A stretch of 64,000 bases of DNA, taken from assembly GCA_030248065.1 (NCBI GenBank), contig JASAMV010002141.1, positions 18,749-82,748 on the forward strand, read 5' to 3'. The DNA comes from Rhynchonema sp. JSB1_4 (taxonomy: Eukaryota; Nematoda; Chromadorea; Monhysterida; Xyalidae). How positions within the stretch are numbered: position 1 is the stretch's first letter; the number at the start of each line of letters is the position of its first letter. Below the pieces are notes generated by a model that worked only from the letters and a program-made list of their open reading frames with translations, did no database searches and was not told where the DNA came from. This document shows positions 24,001 to 35,504 of the stretch, piece by piece. The position numbers and the translations under genes were made by a program.

Positions 24001-24125
24001 GCCGACATCGATCCATTTCTGGTCACATTGTTGATTGAGTGCTCGACTTTTGGCACCGTCGCTGCCGGAGGTGCACACAGTCCAACTGCCAGCATCAAGC
24101 ACAGCACGGTAATGACGGAGTTCAT
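21074..24125 (-). CDS. Secreted beta/gamma-crystallin, copy A
   Basis: Minus-strand exons: 23951-24125 (ATG at 24125), 23827-23874, candidate 22045-22131, 21320-21506 and terminal 21074-21193. Exon 1 gives a signal peptide (MNSVITVLCLMLAVG), then a short Asn/Ser/Thr-rich segment with four N-glycosylation sequons. Exon 2 (48 bp, phase 1-1) holds the Greek-key start with FFWDTNYEG. Exons 4 and 5 each carry the calcium-binding crystallin motif NDEISS, the second closing the domain after a WDIEYVNGG strand. The exon 4 to 5 junction is phase 0 and exact. Extracellular beta/gamma-crystallins bind calcium; this fits a secreted two-motif single-domain protein. Problems: the acceptor of candidate exon 3 reads GG where copy B has AG, the phase into exon 4 is unresolved, and a 1.66-kb TIR element sits in the intron. 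The gene may be decaying. A frame starting 23 residues upstream of exon 1 is less likely. Confidence 0.75.
21668..21998. other. Extra segment in duplication copy A
   Basis: About 330 bp present in copy A only; copy B reads directly across (near 46230). The segment has an AT-rich start and several short ORFs. No terminal repeat was recognised, so it could be an insertion in A or a deletion in B. Confidence 0.5.
22145..23807. mobile_element. 1.66-kb TIR element inside crystallin copy A
   Basis: The termini are TACTCGCTGGGAAATA and TTTCCCAGCGAGTA. If the outer TA is the target duplication, the repeats start CTCGCTGGGAAATA. Just inside each end are many copies of TGTGTGATTATTCACACA-like palindromes (22175-22360 and 23655-23790), as expected for transposase-binding subterminal repeats. 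Copy B of the duplication lacks it. The interior (22790-23160) shows inverted GCCCGATTTCG / CGAAATCGGGC blocks shared with 1195-1300. No transposase. Confidence 0.75.
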
Positions 24126-24583
24126 TTTCGAAAATGTATGCAGTAAGTGGTTCAAATGACGGTTTGGAAAACTGTAAAAGCAATCGGCGGTCATTTACAA
24201 AACAATGCAGTATCAACCGCATCAACAATGCATGCCGTATCAACTTTGCAGGCAAGCGCCATATGGCAACGACTGGGCATGGACCTGGGATTGACCTGAT
24301 ATGGACCTGCCGCAGTCAAGCCACGGGCCTGCTTACTTAGGCGTGCTACCCAATGCACGAGCTACGCGTTCCAGACTGGGACCGATTTTTTTCATTGCTT
24401 AATGTGTACAATAGACACATGCGTGCAACATCAGCCAACTGGCCTTTGTACTTCTGTGGTTGCACGCTGTTTGTGCTCTGCACGACGTGCACTGTGTGAA
24501 ACCAGTGCAAGCGCACAGCCAAGTTCATGTCGAGTTGCCATAGCCCTTGCCCGCAAAGTTGATGCGCCCCACAGTGTTTTAGG

Positions 24584-24780
24584 GCGAACTTAGATTGAAT
24601 CCGGAATCCGGAACCCGGAAATAATTTGGATGCAGAAATACAAAACATTTCTGGGCTCCGGAAATATTTCCGGAAAACGTAAGAATTTACATGCAAAATG
24701 TAGAATAAAGCTTTTTCGTGAAATATTTCCGGATTCCGATTTTCGGATTCAACCTAAGCCCGCTCTAAGAGATTTATTCG
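24584..24780. mobile_element. CCGGAAATATTTCCGG palindromic MITE, copy 1
   Basis: Near-palindrome with GAACTTAGATTGAATCCGG at the left and CGGATTCAACCTAAG at the right, built of CCGGAA words. Paralogous copy at about 47190-47375. Related copies begin at 26435 and 61430, the latter ending near 61690. Confidence 0.65.
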
Positions 24781-25189
24781 GGCCGAGAGAGGCGCCGTGC
24801 CGAAAACTGCGGAAAGGAGCAAAAAAACGCGTTTAGCATCTGTCTGTGGTTGTGAAACATCATATATGGCGGGTCTGTTATTGGATCGTCCAAGCTATTC
24901 GTTTTGCCACTGGGCACTTGAGCACACGCATGAATGTGCAAGACAGACTGCGTAGCTGTCCCCGACCGCGGTCAACTGCCTGGCTGCGGCGCCTGTGAAT
25001 CGCTGTCCGCCGCAGTCAACCGCGACAGAGAACAATGATCCCGCGACACGTCGCGCTATTGTTCGCAGATCTATAGGATACCTTAAATCAAGGGGCAATG
25101 AGGTTCGAAGACTAAAATTTTTGATCTGTGGCTGGGACCTTATATAGCCAGTTTAACGGTAGCTGATAAGATTTATAATTGGATTTTAT
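24781..25189. other. No gene seen
   Basis: Ordinary intergenic part of the duplication; homologous to 47376-47528 at its start. Confidence 0.35.
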
Positions 25190-25620
25190 GGTGGTCTGAA
25201 AGAATTTGCGTTTGACCAAAACCGAAATTGTGGCACAAGGAGCCAGGTACGGCCAGCAAATACAAACGGTGAGACATTTCTTTGGAACAGGTTTTGGTCA
25301 AACTTGAAGATTTTATGGTTTTGTTTTGCTGGAGCATCGTTCAACTGATCTCACGGGACGGCACACTTTCGCATTTGAGTGTTCGTTTTATGACTAGCGA
25401 TACATCATTGTACCAAAATAAGTCTTATCAGTTCATTCAAGTGTGTCTGTGTGCATGTTCTGCAATTTTGCAACCCCCACTGCAGCTACTGCACCGTACT
25501 TTTCAATAATAAACGCACGAGCGTGTCTCGAAGGGAGCGCTTTGGGCTTGGCTCAATTATTTTTCGCTGCTATTTTGTCGACGCAACAGGCTTCGGCTTT
25601 AAGCTTACTATTACGCTGAG
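25190..25620. repeat. Dispersed repeat, copy 2 (inverted)
   Basis: Inverted relative of 19565-20110. It shares the block around AACTTGAAGATTTTATGG and the word CACGGGACGGCAC-like promoter-distal block. Confidence 0.5.
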
Positions 25621-26089
25621 CCCATCCGAACGCTCAATCACAATTGTCAAAAATTTATCTAGGAAGACTGCAGTCTTTCCCTCAAGTGTCCTGGGGTTTC
25701 CCGAAATGCGTGACTTTAAGTCCACCCAAAGAATCCAGGTCACGTTACGCGTAAGGTGACGTCACTGAGCACTTGGTACAGCAGATGGGCTTTTGAGGGT
25801 CGCATCAGAAGGGGCGCATTTATCACGGTTGGAAAAGTGTGAAGCACATTTCAAAATAAACGCCCGTGCAGCCGGATCAATGTGCAGTGTTGTGCATTCA
25901 ACCCTCTTTTATAGTGACCAGACAAGCTTTATGACATGAATTTTTTTCGAACTGTCGAAATTCAACATTTTGACATTTTGATTTCTTTGGATTAGCCCTC
26001 ACTGGAGTTCCTGTGCCTTTAACTCAATATTGAGCTCATCTTTGTGTCGGCGCTGAGAAAAAAACATGTGCAGTCAGTGCGAGCACTGC

Positions 26090-26390
26090 TCCCCCTTCAC
26101 CAAATGCTGGATCCGCCACTGGAGAGCAGTAAGTGTGGGTGAAACTGTGCAGGAGCTACGATACAGTAACCGTGAGTCACAGCAAAATAAACGGTCACGG
26201 CGTAGGCGCGTTTATTAAAAAAGTACGGTATCGCTGTGGTGGTTTTCACAATTGTAAGACGTGCATATGCTACACACGCACGGAATGATCTGATAAGACT
26301 GGATGATGATACCGAGTAAAAAGCAATCAAATTAGAACGGTACCGTCCCGTGCAATAATGCTGCCGCTCCAAAACAAAACATTAAGTTGG
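26090..26390. repeat. Dispersed repeat, copy 3
   Basis: Colinear with 61060-61380 as part of the segmental duplication, and more distantly related to 19565-20110. Confidence 0.5.
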
Positions 26391-26623
26391 GCTAACCCAA
26401 ACGCAATCTGGTGCTGGGTTCCAAATTACTTACGGGCGGACTCAGGTTGGACTCAGACTCAGGTCAGCATGGAATCCGGAAATATTTACTGTACATGCGA
26501 AAAACTATGATCTATTTCCGGATGCGGAACATCATTTGCGTTTTCCGGAAATATTTCCGGATTCCGGTTTCAGGATGGAATACGAAAAAACGCAGAACTC
26601 GGAAATGGTTTTGCTTTCCTTCC

Positions 26624-26903
<280 letters not shown>

Positions 26904-27035
26904 ACCATTCTGTTTCACCTACCCTTATAAATTATAAAAGCAATCTTTAGACAACCACCCAGCACAGCTTCTGTCCCACAGGAGTGCGCGCTGTAAAGCA
27001 AGAGCACAACAAGCGAAACAACACCACACCAGTCC

Positions 27036-27903
27036 AGCGTCGTCTCATGCGCATCTTTTTGGCATTTTTTGAAAATGAACCGTTATTCTCACGCACAACT
27101 ACGCAATTTTTAGATGGGTTGGCTCATTAAAGCATTTTGTGCTGCAAGATTTGGTTGGCAAATTTTTAAAAGTTCTAAATCATTACCATTTATTCGTTTG
27201 ATTGACCACCCTTTGTGATATAACCATACAGAATATTCACAAGTTGGTAAATTATCAGTGGTATTATTGAAATTATTCAGTTAAAATTGAAAACCTCGTT
27301 GTCAATATTATTAATACTGCATAAACTCGGGCTTTGTATTTTCCTAGTGCCTTTCAGATCTTTCAAGAACGGCATCAGCAATGATTCAGAGGAAGATTCT
27401 TGATGCTTTATAAAGTCCGAAATTAATTTGTTCAGAAACAAATATATGTTGTTTTTCACTCACAGATCAAAACTATTCTGGCAAAATGTAATCCACCAAA
27501 TAAACTGAATGAATTCTTAAATATTTGTTCTCCGCAGAAAAAAATGTGTGGTTACAATTTTCAAAAAAACTTTCCGAATGCGATCATGAATGCCGTCTTC
27601 GTACGCCATCAGGTTTCGAATAAGCTGAAGCGCTGTGAGGCGGTTTCGAGTTATTTTGTTGGTCGTTTCCGTGTCGTTGCTGTTCGAGAACTTGGGCCTG
27701 TAGATGGCGCATGCTTTTGAATGCAATATCAGCGTTATATGTATGTCTCCGTGAACAACCACGGCCGAGATCTGGCGTCACAACAAGGGTTTTGTTGGGT
27801 CACCCTATACATGCGCGTTGCCAGCTGATGTGCTACAGCTGTAGTGGAACATCCGACAGCGCAACCCACATAAATCAACAACATTTGATTTTTCCGTTGG
27901 CAG
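27036..27903. other. Possible coding remnants, none firm
   Basis: An 81-codon minus-strand ORF (27517-27762) is rich in charged residues and looks coding-like, but has no splice support or recognised domain. Plus-strand 27825-27860 encodes a CYSC-containing stretch like the start of a Ly6/uPAR domain, in a different frame from the exon at 27904. Confidence 0.25.
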
Positions 27904-28131
27904 TTGGCGGGCTATTTGCTTTCGCTTGTCCCACGGGATAATACGCAGATCAACTATACATACATCAATCAACACGAAGGAATGCACAATATGCTCAACC
28001 AGAAGTACAAAGTCCACATCAGGCATGCGCACCCAAGAAGGGGTTGTGTTGATTGTGATGAATCCTGGCCCACCACATGTACAGCAGAGTTCACATGCGC
28101 TGGTCGGCTGCCGGACTGCTTAGAGATTCAG
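27904..28131 (+). CDS. Cys-rich exon next to tandem repeats
   Basis: A 228-bp, phase 0-0 exon candidate between a CCGTTGGCAG acceptor and an ATTCAG/GTTTCG donor. The second half has five Cys within about 30 residues (C-x2-C-x7-C-x5-C-x6-C); the first half is polar with an NYTY sequon. The frame is open throughout, and codon use looks coding. I do not recognise the family; an extracellular Cys-rich module is likely. Immediately downstream the 108-bp tandem array begins, so the array would lie in its next intron. No partner exons were identified. Confidence 0.4.
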
Positions 28132-28923
28132 GTTTCGGAAACCTGTTGTTTGCTGATAAATTTCCCTTAAAAGCTGTTTATAAGCCGCCTGTTGGGCTGT
28201 TGTGTCTCACACCACGTGTGCAGTACTTCTTAACACCTAATTTCGGAAACCTGTTGTTTGCTGACAAATTTCCCTTAAAAGCTGTTTATAAGCCGCCTGT
28301 TGGGCTGTTGTGTCTGACACCACGTGTGCAGTACTTCTTAACACCTAATTTCGGAAACCTGTTGTTTGCTGACAAATTTCCCTTAAAAGCTGTTTATAAG
28401 CCGGTTGTTGGGCTGTTGTGTCTGACACCACGTGTGCAGTACTTCTTAACACCTAAGTTCGGAAACCTGTTGTTTGCTGATAAATTTCCCTTAAAAGCTG
28501 TTTATAAGCCGCCTGTTGGGCTGTTGTGTCTCACACCACGTGTGCAGTACTTCTTAACACCTAATTTCGGAAACCTGTTGTTTGCTGACAAATTTCCCTT
28601 AAAAGCTGTTTATAAGCCGCCTGTTGGGCTGTTGTGTCTGACACCACGTGTGCAGTACTTCTTAACACCTAATTTCGGAAACCTGTTGTTTGCTGACAAA
28701 TTTCCCTTAAAAGCTGCTTATAAGCCGCCTGTTGGGCTGTTTGTGTCTCACACCACGTGTGCAGTACTTCTTAACACCTTATTTCGGAAACCTGTTGTTT
28801 CCTGATAAATTTCCCTTGAAAGCTGTTTATAAGCCGGTTGTTGGGCTGTTGTGTCTGACACCACGTGTGCAGTACTTCTTAACACCTAAGTTCGGAAACC
28901 TGTTGTTTGCTGATAAATTTCCC
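28125..28923 (+). repeat. 108-bp tandem repeat array, left block
   Basis: About 7.5 units of 108 bp, recognisable by TTCGGAAACCTGTTGTTTG and CACCACGTGTGCAGTAC. Because 108 is a multiple of three, long open frames appear, but single-base length variants (GTTTGTGTCTC versus GTTGTGTCT) break the frame. Units fall into types (CCGCCTGTTGG, CCGGTTGTTGG; CTAATTTC, CTTATTTC) arranged in higher-order order. Confidence 0.95.
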
Positions 28924-28927
28924 TTAA

Positions 28928-30003
28928 AGTGCCTCTACAATTGAATGGTGACCGCGTTTGTTCGCAGCCATTTTTTTGGAAAATGAAGGCAAGGTATCAG
29001 AAACCCAGATTTAGGGAATGGATTTTCAACCCGTTGCTTTGTGATGTTTCACGGAGCCCACATATTTTCACAGGAGGAGAAAAAATGAAAAAAGTTTGAG
29101 GCAAGCCTGTGCAAGACACAAGGTAATCCAATCTAAGATATTTTCAGCGTTTTATACACAGACGTTTCTCTGTTAAACGAGATATAAAGCATTGTACGAA
29201 ACGCCAGGTGTGATAAATGATAAGCGAAACACTCCGAAAAATCAAGCCTTTTTTGAAGCACCCTTTTACTGCTGTATAATTTTAGGCATCTGTGGTGAAT
29301 GAAATAAGTTGTCAATTACAAATAAAAATCCTCTAATTATCAAGTTTTTTGTTTGTGCTCCCCAGTTTTCAAAACCCTACACAGCTCACACAATGTTTAC
29401 CACAACATGCGCAAGGCAGCCATTCCACAGCGCACATACAACGACAACACACAGCCGGCACAGCGACAACACAGCAATGTTTCAGCTGGCAAGCTTTGTT
29501 GTGTGTGTGCGCTGTGGAATGGCTGCCTTGCGCATGTTGTGGTGTGAGCTGTGTAGGGTTTTGAAAACTGGGGAGCACAAACAAAAAACTTGATAATTAG
29601 CGGATTTTTATTTGTAATTGACTACTTATTTCATTCACCACAGATGCCTAAAATTATACAGCAGTAAAAGGGTGCTTCAAAAAGGCTTGATTTTTCGGAG
29701 TGTTTCGCTTATCATTTGTCACACCTGGCGTTTCGTACAATGCTTTATATCTCGTTTAACAGAGAAACGTCTGTGTATAAAACGCTGAAAATACCTTAGA
29801 TTGGATTACCTTGTGTCTTGCACAGGCTTGCCTCAAACTTTTTTCATTTTTCTCCTCCTGTGAAAATATGTGGGCTCCGTGAAACATCACAAAGCAACGA
29901 GTTGAAAATCCAGTCCCTAAATCTGGGTTTCTGATGCCTTGCCTTCATTTTCTGAAAAAATGGCTGCAAACAAACGCGGTCAACATTCAATTGTAGAGTC
30001 ACT
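28928..30003. mobile_element. 1.08-kb near-perfect palindrome at a TTAA site
   Basis: The ends are AGTGCCTCTACAATTG and CAATTGTAGAGTCACT. Arms of about 530 bp are almost identical when inverted, with the centre near 29466. TTAA flanks both sides (28924-28927 and 30004-30007). The target lies inside a 108-bp repeat unit whose sequence resumes exactly after the element. This is a piggyBac-type target with no transposase. Confidence 0.85.
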
Positions 30004-30007
30004 TTAA

Positions 30008-31811
30008 AAGCTGCTTATAAGCCGCCTGTTGGGCTGTTGTGTCTGACACCACGTGTGCAGTACTTCTTAACACCTAATTTCGGAAACCTGTTGTTTGCTG
30101 ACAAATTTCCCTTAAAAGCTGCTTATAAGCCGCCTGTTGGGCTTGTTTGTGTCTCACACCACGTGTGCAGTACTTCTTAACACCTTATTTCGGAAACCTG
30201 TTGTTTCCTGATAAATTTCCCTTGAAAGCTGTTTATAAGCCGGTTGTTGGGCTGTTGTGTCTCACAACACGTGTGCAGTACTTCTTAACACCTTATTTCG
30301 GAAACCTGTTGTTTCCTGATAAATTTCCCTTAAAAGCTGTTTATAAGCCGCCTGTTGGGCTGTTGTGTCTGACACCACATGTGCAGTACTTCTTAACACC
30401 TAATTTCGGAAACCTGTTGTTTGCTGACAAATTTCCCTTAAAAGCTGCTTATAAGCCGCCTGTTGGGCTCTTTGTGTCTCACACCACGTGTGCAGTACTT
30501 CCTAACACCTAATTTCGGAAACCTGTTGTTTGCTGACAAATTTCCCTTAAAAGCTGTTTATAAGCCGCCTGTTGGGCTGTTGTGTCTGACACCACGTGTG
30601 CAGTACTTCTTAACACCTAATTTCGGAAACCTGTTGTTTCCTGATAAATTTCCCTTGAAAGCTGTTTGTAAGCCGCCTGTTGGGCTGTTTGTGTCTCACA
30701 CCACGTGTGCAGTACTTCTTAACACCTAATTTCGGAAACCTGTTGTTTGCTGACAAATTTCCATTAAAAGCTGTTTATAAGCCGCCTGTTGGGCTGTTGT
30801 GTCTGACACCACGTGTGCAGTACTTCTTAACACCTAATTTCGGAAACCTGTTGTTTGCTGATAAATTTCCCTTAAAAGCTGTTTATAAGCCGCCTGTTGG
30901 GCTGTTGTGTCTGACACCACGTGTGCAGTACTTCTTAACACCTAATTTCGGAAACCTGTTGTTTGCTGACAAATTTCCCTTAAAAGCTGCTTATAAGCCG
31001 CCTGTTGGGCTGTTTGTGTCTCACACCACGTGTGCAGTACTTCTTAACACCTTATTTCGGAAACCTGTTGTTTCCTGATAAATTTCCCTGAAAGCTGTTT
31101 TTAAGCCGGTTGTTGGGCTGTTGTGTCTCACAACACGTGTGCAGTACTTCTTAACACCTTATTTCGGAAACCTGTTGTTTCCTGATAAATTTCCCTTAAA
31201 AGCTGTTTATAAGCCGCCTGTTGGGCTGTTGTGTCTGACACCACGTGTGCAGTACTTCTTAACACCTAATTTCGGAAACCTGTTGTTTGCTGACAAATTT
31301 CCCTTAAAAGCTGCTTATAAGCCGCCTGGTGCGCTGTTTGTGTCTCACACCACGTGTGCAGTACTTCTTAACACCTTATTTCGGAAACCTGTTGTTTCCT
31401 GATAAATTTCCCTTGAAAGCTGTTTATAAGCCGGTTGTTGGGCTGTTGTGTCTCACAACACGTGTGCAGTACTTCTTAACACCTTATTTCGGAAACCTGT
31501 TGTTTCCTGATAAATTTCCCTTAAAAGCTGTTTATAAGCCGCCTGTTGGGCTGTTGTGTCTGACACCACGTGTGCAGTACTTCTTAACACCTAATTTCGG
31601 AAACCTGTTGTTTGCTGACAAATTTCCCTTAAAAGCTGCTTATAAGCCGCCTGTTGGGCTGTTTGTGTCTCACACCACGTGTGCAGTACTTCTTAACACC
31701 TAATTTCGGAAACCAGTTGTTTGCTGATAAATTTCCCTTAAAAGCTGTTTATAAGCCGCCTGTTGGGCTGTTGTGTCTGACACCACGTGTGCAGTGCTTC
31801 TTAACACCTAA
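30008..31811 (+). repeat. 108-bp tandem repeat array, right block
   Basis: About 16.7 further units of the array interrupted at 28928-30003. Variant order (types with CCGGTTGTTGG next to CTTATTTCGG and TTTCCTGATAA) recurs every few units, pointing to amplification of multi-unit blocks. The array ends abruptly at the GC-rich minisatellite. Confidence 0.95.
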
Positions 31812-32170
31812 TTGCCACCCAAGTGGGGGCAGTAAATTGACATTGCCCCCCCCCCCCCCCCGGAATAAGCTCCCCAAGTGGGGGCAGTGAATTGACAGAG
31901 CCCCCCCCCCCGGAATAAGCTCCCCAAGTGGGGGCAGCAAATTGACAGAGCCCCCCCCCCCCCCGGAACAAGCTCCCCAAGTGGGATCAGTAAATTGACA
32001 GAGCCCCCCCCCGGAACAAGCTCCCCAAGTGGGGGCAGTAAATTGACAGAGCTCCCCGCCCCGGAATAAACCCAAAAGTGGGCCGGGGGCAGTGAATTAA
32101 TAGTGCCCCCCAGAATAAGCCCCCGCCCCGGAACAAGCCCCCCCGGTGGGGGCAGTGAGTGAAAAGAGCC
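31812..32170. repeat. GC-rich minisatellite with C-runs
   Basis: Seven units of about 50-60 bp with the core GGAATAAGCTCCCCAAGTGG followed by GGGGCAGTGAATTGACAG and C-tracts of 8-16. The G-rich (minus) strand could form quadruplex structures. Confidence 0.9.
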
Positions 32171-32251
32171 CTCCCCCAAAAAAAAACACCGAAACCTAGC
32201 CGTCATCTGACCGAAACAAGTGATTTTTGACCACCTGCAACGTTGATGCAG

Positions 32252-32378
32252 TCGGATGCTACATCAACCTGCATCAGAAACTAGCATCAAGCGCATCAAC
32301 GGGTCTTTGATGCAAACTTGATGCAAACTTCCTTATACTCCTGCATCAACTAGCATCAGGTTTGCATCAAGTAGCATC
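32252..32378. repeat. Short GCATCAA inverted-repeat element
   Basis: Bounded by GGATGCTAC and GTAGCATCC. The inside is repeated GCATCAA / TTGATGC words around a centre near 32.30 kb. No clear target duplication. Confidence 0.55.
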
Positions 32379-32399
32379 CCACACGTTTTTTTGTTATGC

Positions 32400-33320
32400 T
32401 AGGATCTATCGACAAAAGCAATATCAAGCAGTTGTTGCTTTCACCTCTTTTCATTCAGTTGCTACATAAATTTCATCTAGAAAAGCTTGAAAGGTTTGAA
32501 AAGTGACATGGTTTTGTCTTACAATCAATGACCTCTCCATGAGTCTGGGAAGTATCGTCGATCATACATGGCATGACATTGCAGAAATCAGCAGAAGTGT
32601 AAAAATTGACACGATCTGACGTTATTTGCTCAGAATGGAAAATCTTGTGATTCATTCTCATGATTTATGAAATACGGCGCTTATTCTAGTTCAGTATACC
32701 ATGACTACTTCGTGATAAATATGTATATGGTAATGGACCAGGAGGTGATCCTGCCACCAACTGCCTAATCCTGAGCGAAACATGAAATTCCGGTCACTGA
32801 TAATACCCGGCATAATGAGCCATTTCCGTTCAGTGCTTGTCGTGGTGTAGGCGGTGAGCCTTTCCACCGCCCCTGCCAGGGCGCATGGGATCATTTCGCA
32901 GACTTTGGTGACCGAACCGGACCGATCACCAAGTTTGATTTCGCCCGTGGTAATTCCAAGGATCATATGTACATATGTTATATCTGCCGGCTTGGGGCTT
33001 TGGAATTTTTTTAAACATTTTGCTACGCGTTTTTTTGGGAAGTAACCTTGTCTCTCTGAGGCTTTTGCGAAAAGCGTTGATGATAAAACTTGAAAGTTGA
33101 AACTAAAAGCACCCGGGAGCTCGGTCTCCAAAAATATTTGGATCCGGAAACACTGTTTGAAAAAAACAAGGTTTTTTTCACGAAGGTGGGTAAACGAGTT
33201 ATGTTTGCCGAATTTTTTTAGCAGATCAGGTGACGAGTGGTGATCTGGGGCGAGAAGGTCTTTACCGTTGAGAGAAAAATTTCGACGGATTTTCATATAG
33301 CCCTTGTGCCACCAAATACG
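32400..33320. other. Region related to 44340-44580; no firm gene
   Basis: 32400-32520 and 32845-32930 match 44350-44580 closely, separated here by about 320 extra bases. On the minus strand the shared part encodes VCxMIPCALAGAVERL in both copies, perhaps an old exon, but flanking splice sites do not agree. The long minus-strand ORF 32691-33473 has no other support. Confidence 0.35.
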
Positions 33321-33327
33321 CAACCTA

Positions 33328-33558
33328 TTACCACACCGACATATAAAATAAAAAAGTTGTGCAGAGCACACAGTATACACCAACCGTTCTCGAGCCGCAC
33401 TGGTTGTATTGGCATGGGTTCTTGCCCGGGCACGTCTCCTGAGTGTGTCTCCCGGGATCAGAGCAATCACCATAGCAACGGGTGCATTCTATTGCACTGG
33501 CACAATGAAACATCAGCGATGCTGCTAGCACAAAAACGGTGGGGAAAGAGGCCAACAT
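33328..33558 (-). CDS. Small secreted Cys-rich (Ly6-like?) protein
   Basis: A single open frame of 76 codons on the minus strand. The first 22 residues form a clear signal peptide ending CASA. The mature part has eight Cys with spacing C-x2-C-x3-C-x10-C-x5-C-x4-C-x8-C-x2-C and opens IECTRC, reminiscent of Ly6/uPAR (three-finger) domains, which usually begin with Cys-x2-Cys. A TATA box lies about 90 bp upstream (33647-33654). An AACG/GTTGGT donor could end the exon after the sixth Cys, which would make this only the first exon of a longer protein. Function unknown; it may be a peptide of the immune or secretory repertoire. Confidence 0.55.
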   Translation of the reverse strand: MLASFPTVFVLAASLMFHCASAIECTRCYGDCSDPGRHTQETCPGKNPCQYNQCGSRTVGVYCVLCTTFLFYMSVW

Positions 33559-33646
33559 TTTGAATCAAGAACAGTACGAAATGAACTATTATGGGTCGAG
33601 ATCACAAACTTGGGTTCAGTTACGGAGTTGAAATGAAAGCCAGCGC

Positions 33647-33654
33647 TTTATATA
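33647..33654 (-). promoter_or_regulatory. TATA box of the Cys-rich peptide gene
   Basis: TATATAAA on the minus strand, about 90 bp upstream of the ATG at 33558. It would place transcription start near 33620 and leave a 5' UTR of about 60 bases. Position and sequence are standard for a pol II core promoter. Confidence 0.5.
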
Positions 33655-33699
33655 CCATTTTCGTAACGTAAATGGAAAGGGCATCCGCGGGCTAGACAG

Positions 33700-34608
<909 letters not shown>

Positions 34609-34823
34609 CTTGTTTTTTTGTGCCCGAACAAAGTCTGACGCTCGCCTATTTGTGTTACTCGTAGAAACACGTAGAAGCTTTGATTCTCGTTCGTTTGTAT
34701 TTCCAAACTTGATGAGTCAAATAAAAAATTCAGCTGAAGTCCTAAGCCCGAGTCTAATGCCGCACTGGGTTGATGTTTACAGCAGGGTCCTTTTTCTGTG
34801 AAATAATATTGAAAACACCTTAA

Positions 34824-35464
34824 AGTGGAAATTGCACATTCCTAATCGCCTTTCAAGTTTTAAAAGTGTTTAGACAGAAATGTGGGCATCACAAAAATCA
34901 AATAATTTGGTACAAACTCTCAAACATGTACCCAGGAGATTCCGTTTAAGACAAGCCACTGGGAACAAAATTCGGCCCGGACCGGCCGAATTTCTACCTG
35001 CGCATTCAGATACATTGCCTGATCAAAAAGCTGTCAAGGCGACAGAATGTTTCGCACGATTCTTGAATCTCACTAACTATAGAATTTCGCTTTTCTTTAT
35101 ATTTCGAATTTCGACGAATTGTTCCGTGTCTGCTAAATGTTTCATGCTCTGCTTGTCACGCTGGAACAATTCGTCGAAATTCGAAATATAAAGAAAAGCG
35201 AAATTCTATAGTTAGTGAGTTTCAGGAATCGTGCGAAACATTCTGTCGCCTTGACAGCTTTTTGATCAGGCAAATTGCCTGAATGCGCAGGTGGAAATTC
35301 GGCCGGTCCGCACCGAATTTTCTTCCCGATTGTTCCCTTTAAACTGCTTCTCCTGGCTACATGTTTGAGAGTTTGTACCAAGTGATTGGGCTTTCATGAT
35401 GCGCACACGACTGTCTAAACACTTGTAGAGTTTGAAAGGCGATTAGGAATGTGCAATTTCCCCT
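34824..35464. mobile_element. 641-bp TTAA-flanked palindrome
   Basis: The ends are AGTGGAAATTGCACATTCC and GGAATGTGCAATTTCCCCT, flanked by TTAA (34820-34823 and 35465-35468). The two halves are inverted copies meeting near 35.14 kb. Its right end lies only 40 bp before the first ketosynthase exon, so the insertion may have cut that gene. Confidence 0.8.
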
Positions 35465-35504
35465 TTAAGACGCGATATGGATATCGATTCCCTTTCCAAT
35501 TCAG

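Noticed and set aside
28077..31890. A repetitive protein with a 36-residue unit
   Set aside because: The frame is broken by one-base length variants in many units, and the array is interrupted by a transposon-like palindrome; it is a satellite whose unit length happens to be divisible by three.
28125..32170. CRISPR-like repeat arrays
   Set aside because: Units are head-to-tail without unique spacers, the host is an animal, and no cas-type genes exist.
31749..32206. Gly/Pro-rich minus-strand ORFs
   Set aside because: Generated by the GC-rich minisatellite; frames depend on homopolymer length.
32691..33473. A 260-codon minus-strand ORF
   Set aside because: It crosses the Cys-rich peptide gene in another frame, has no domain or coherent composition, and starts without a promoter or splice context.
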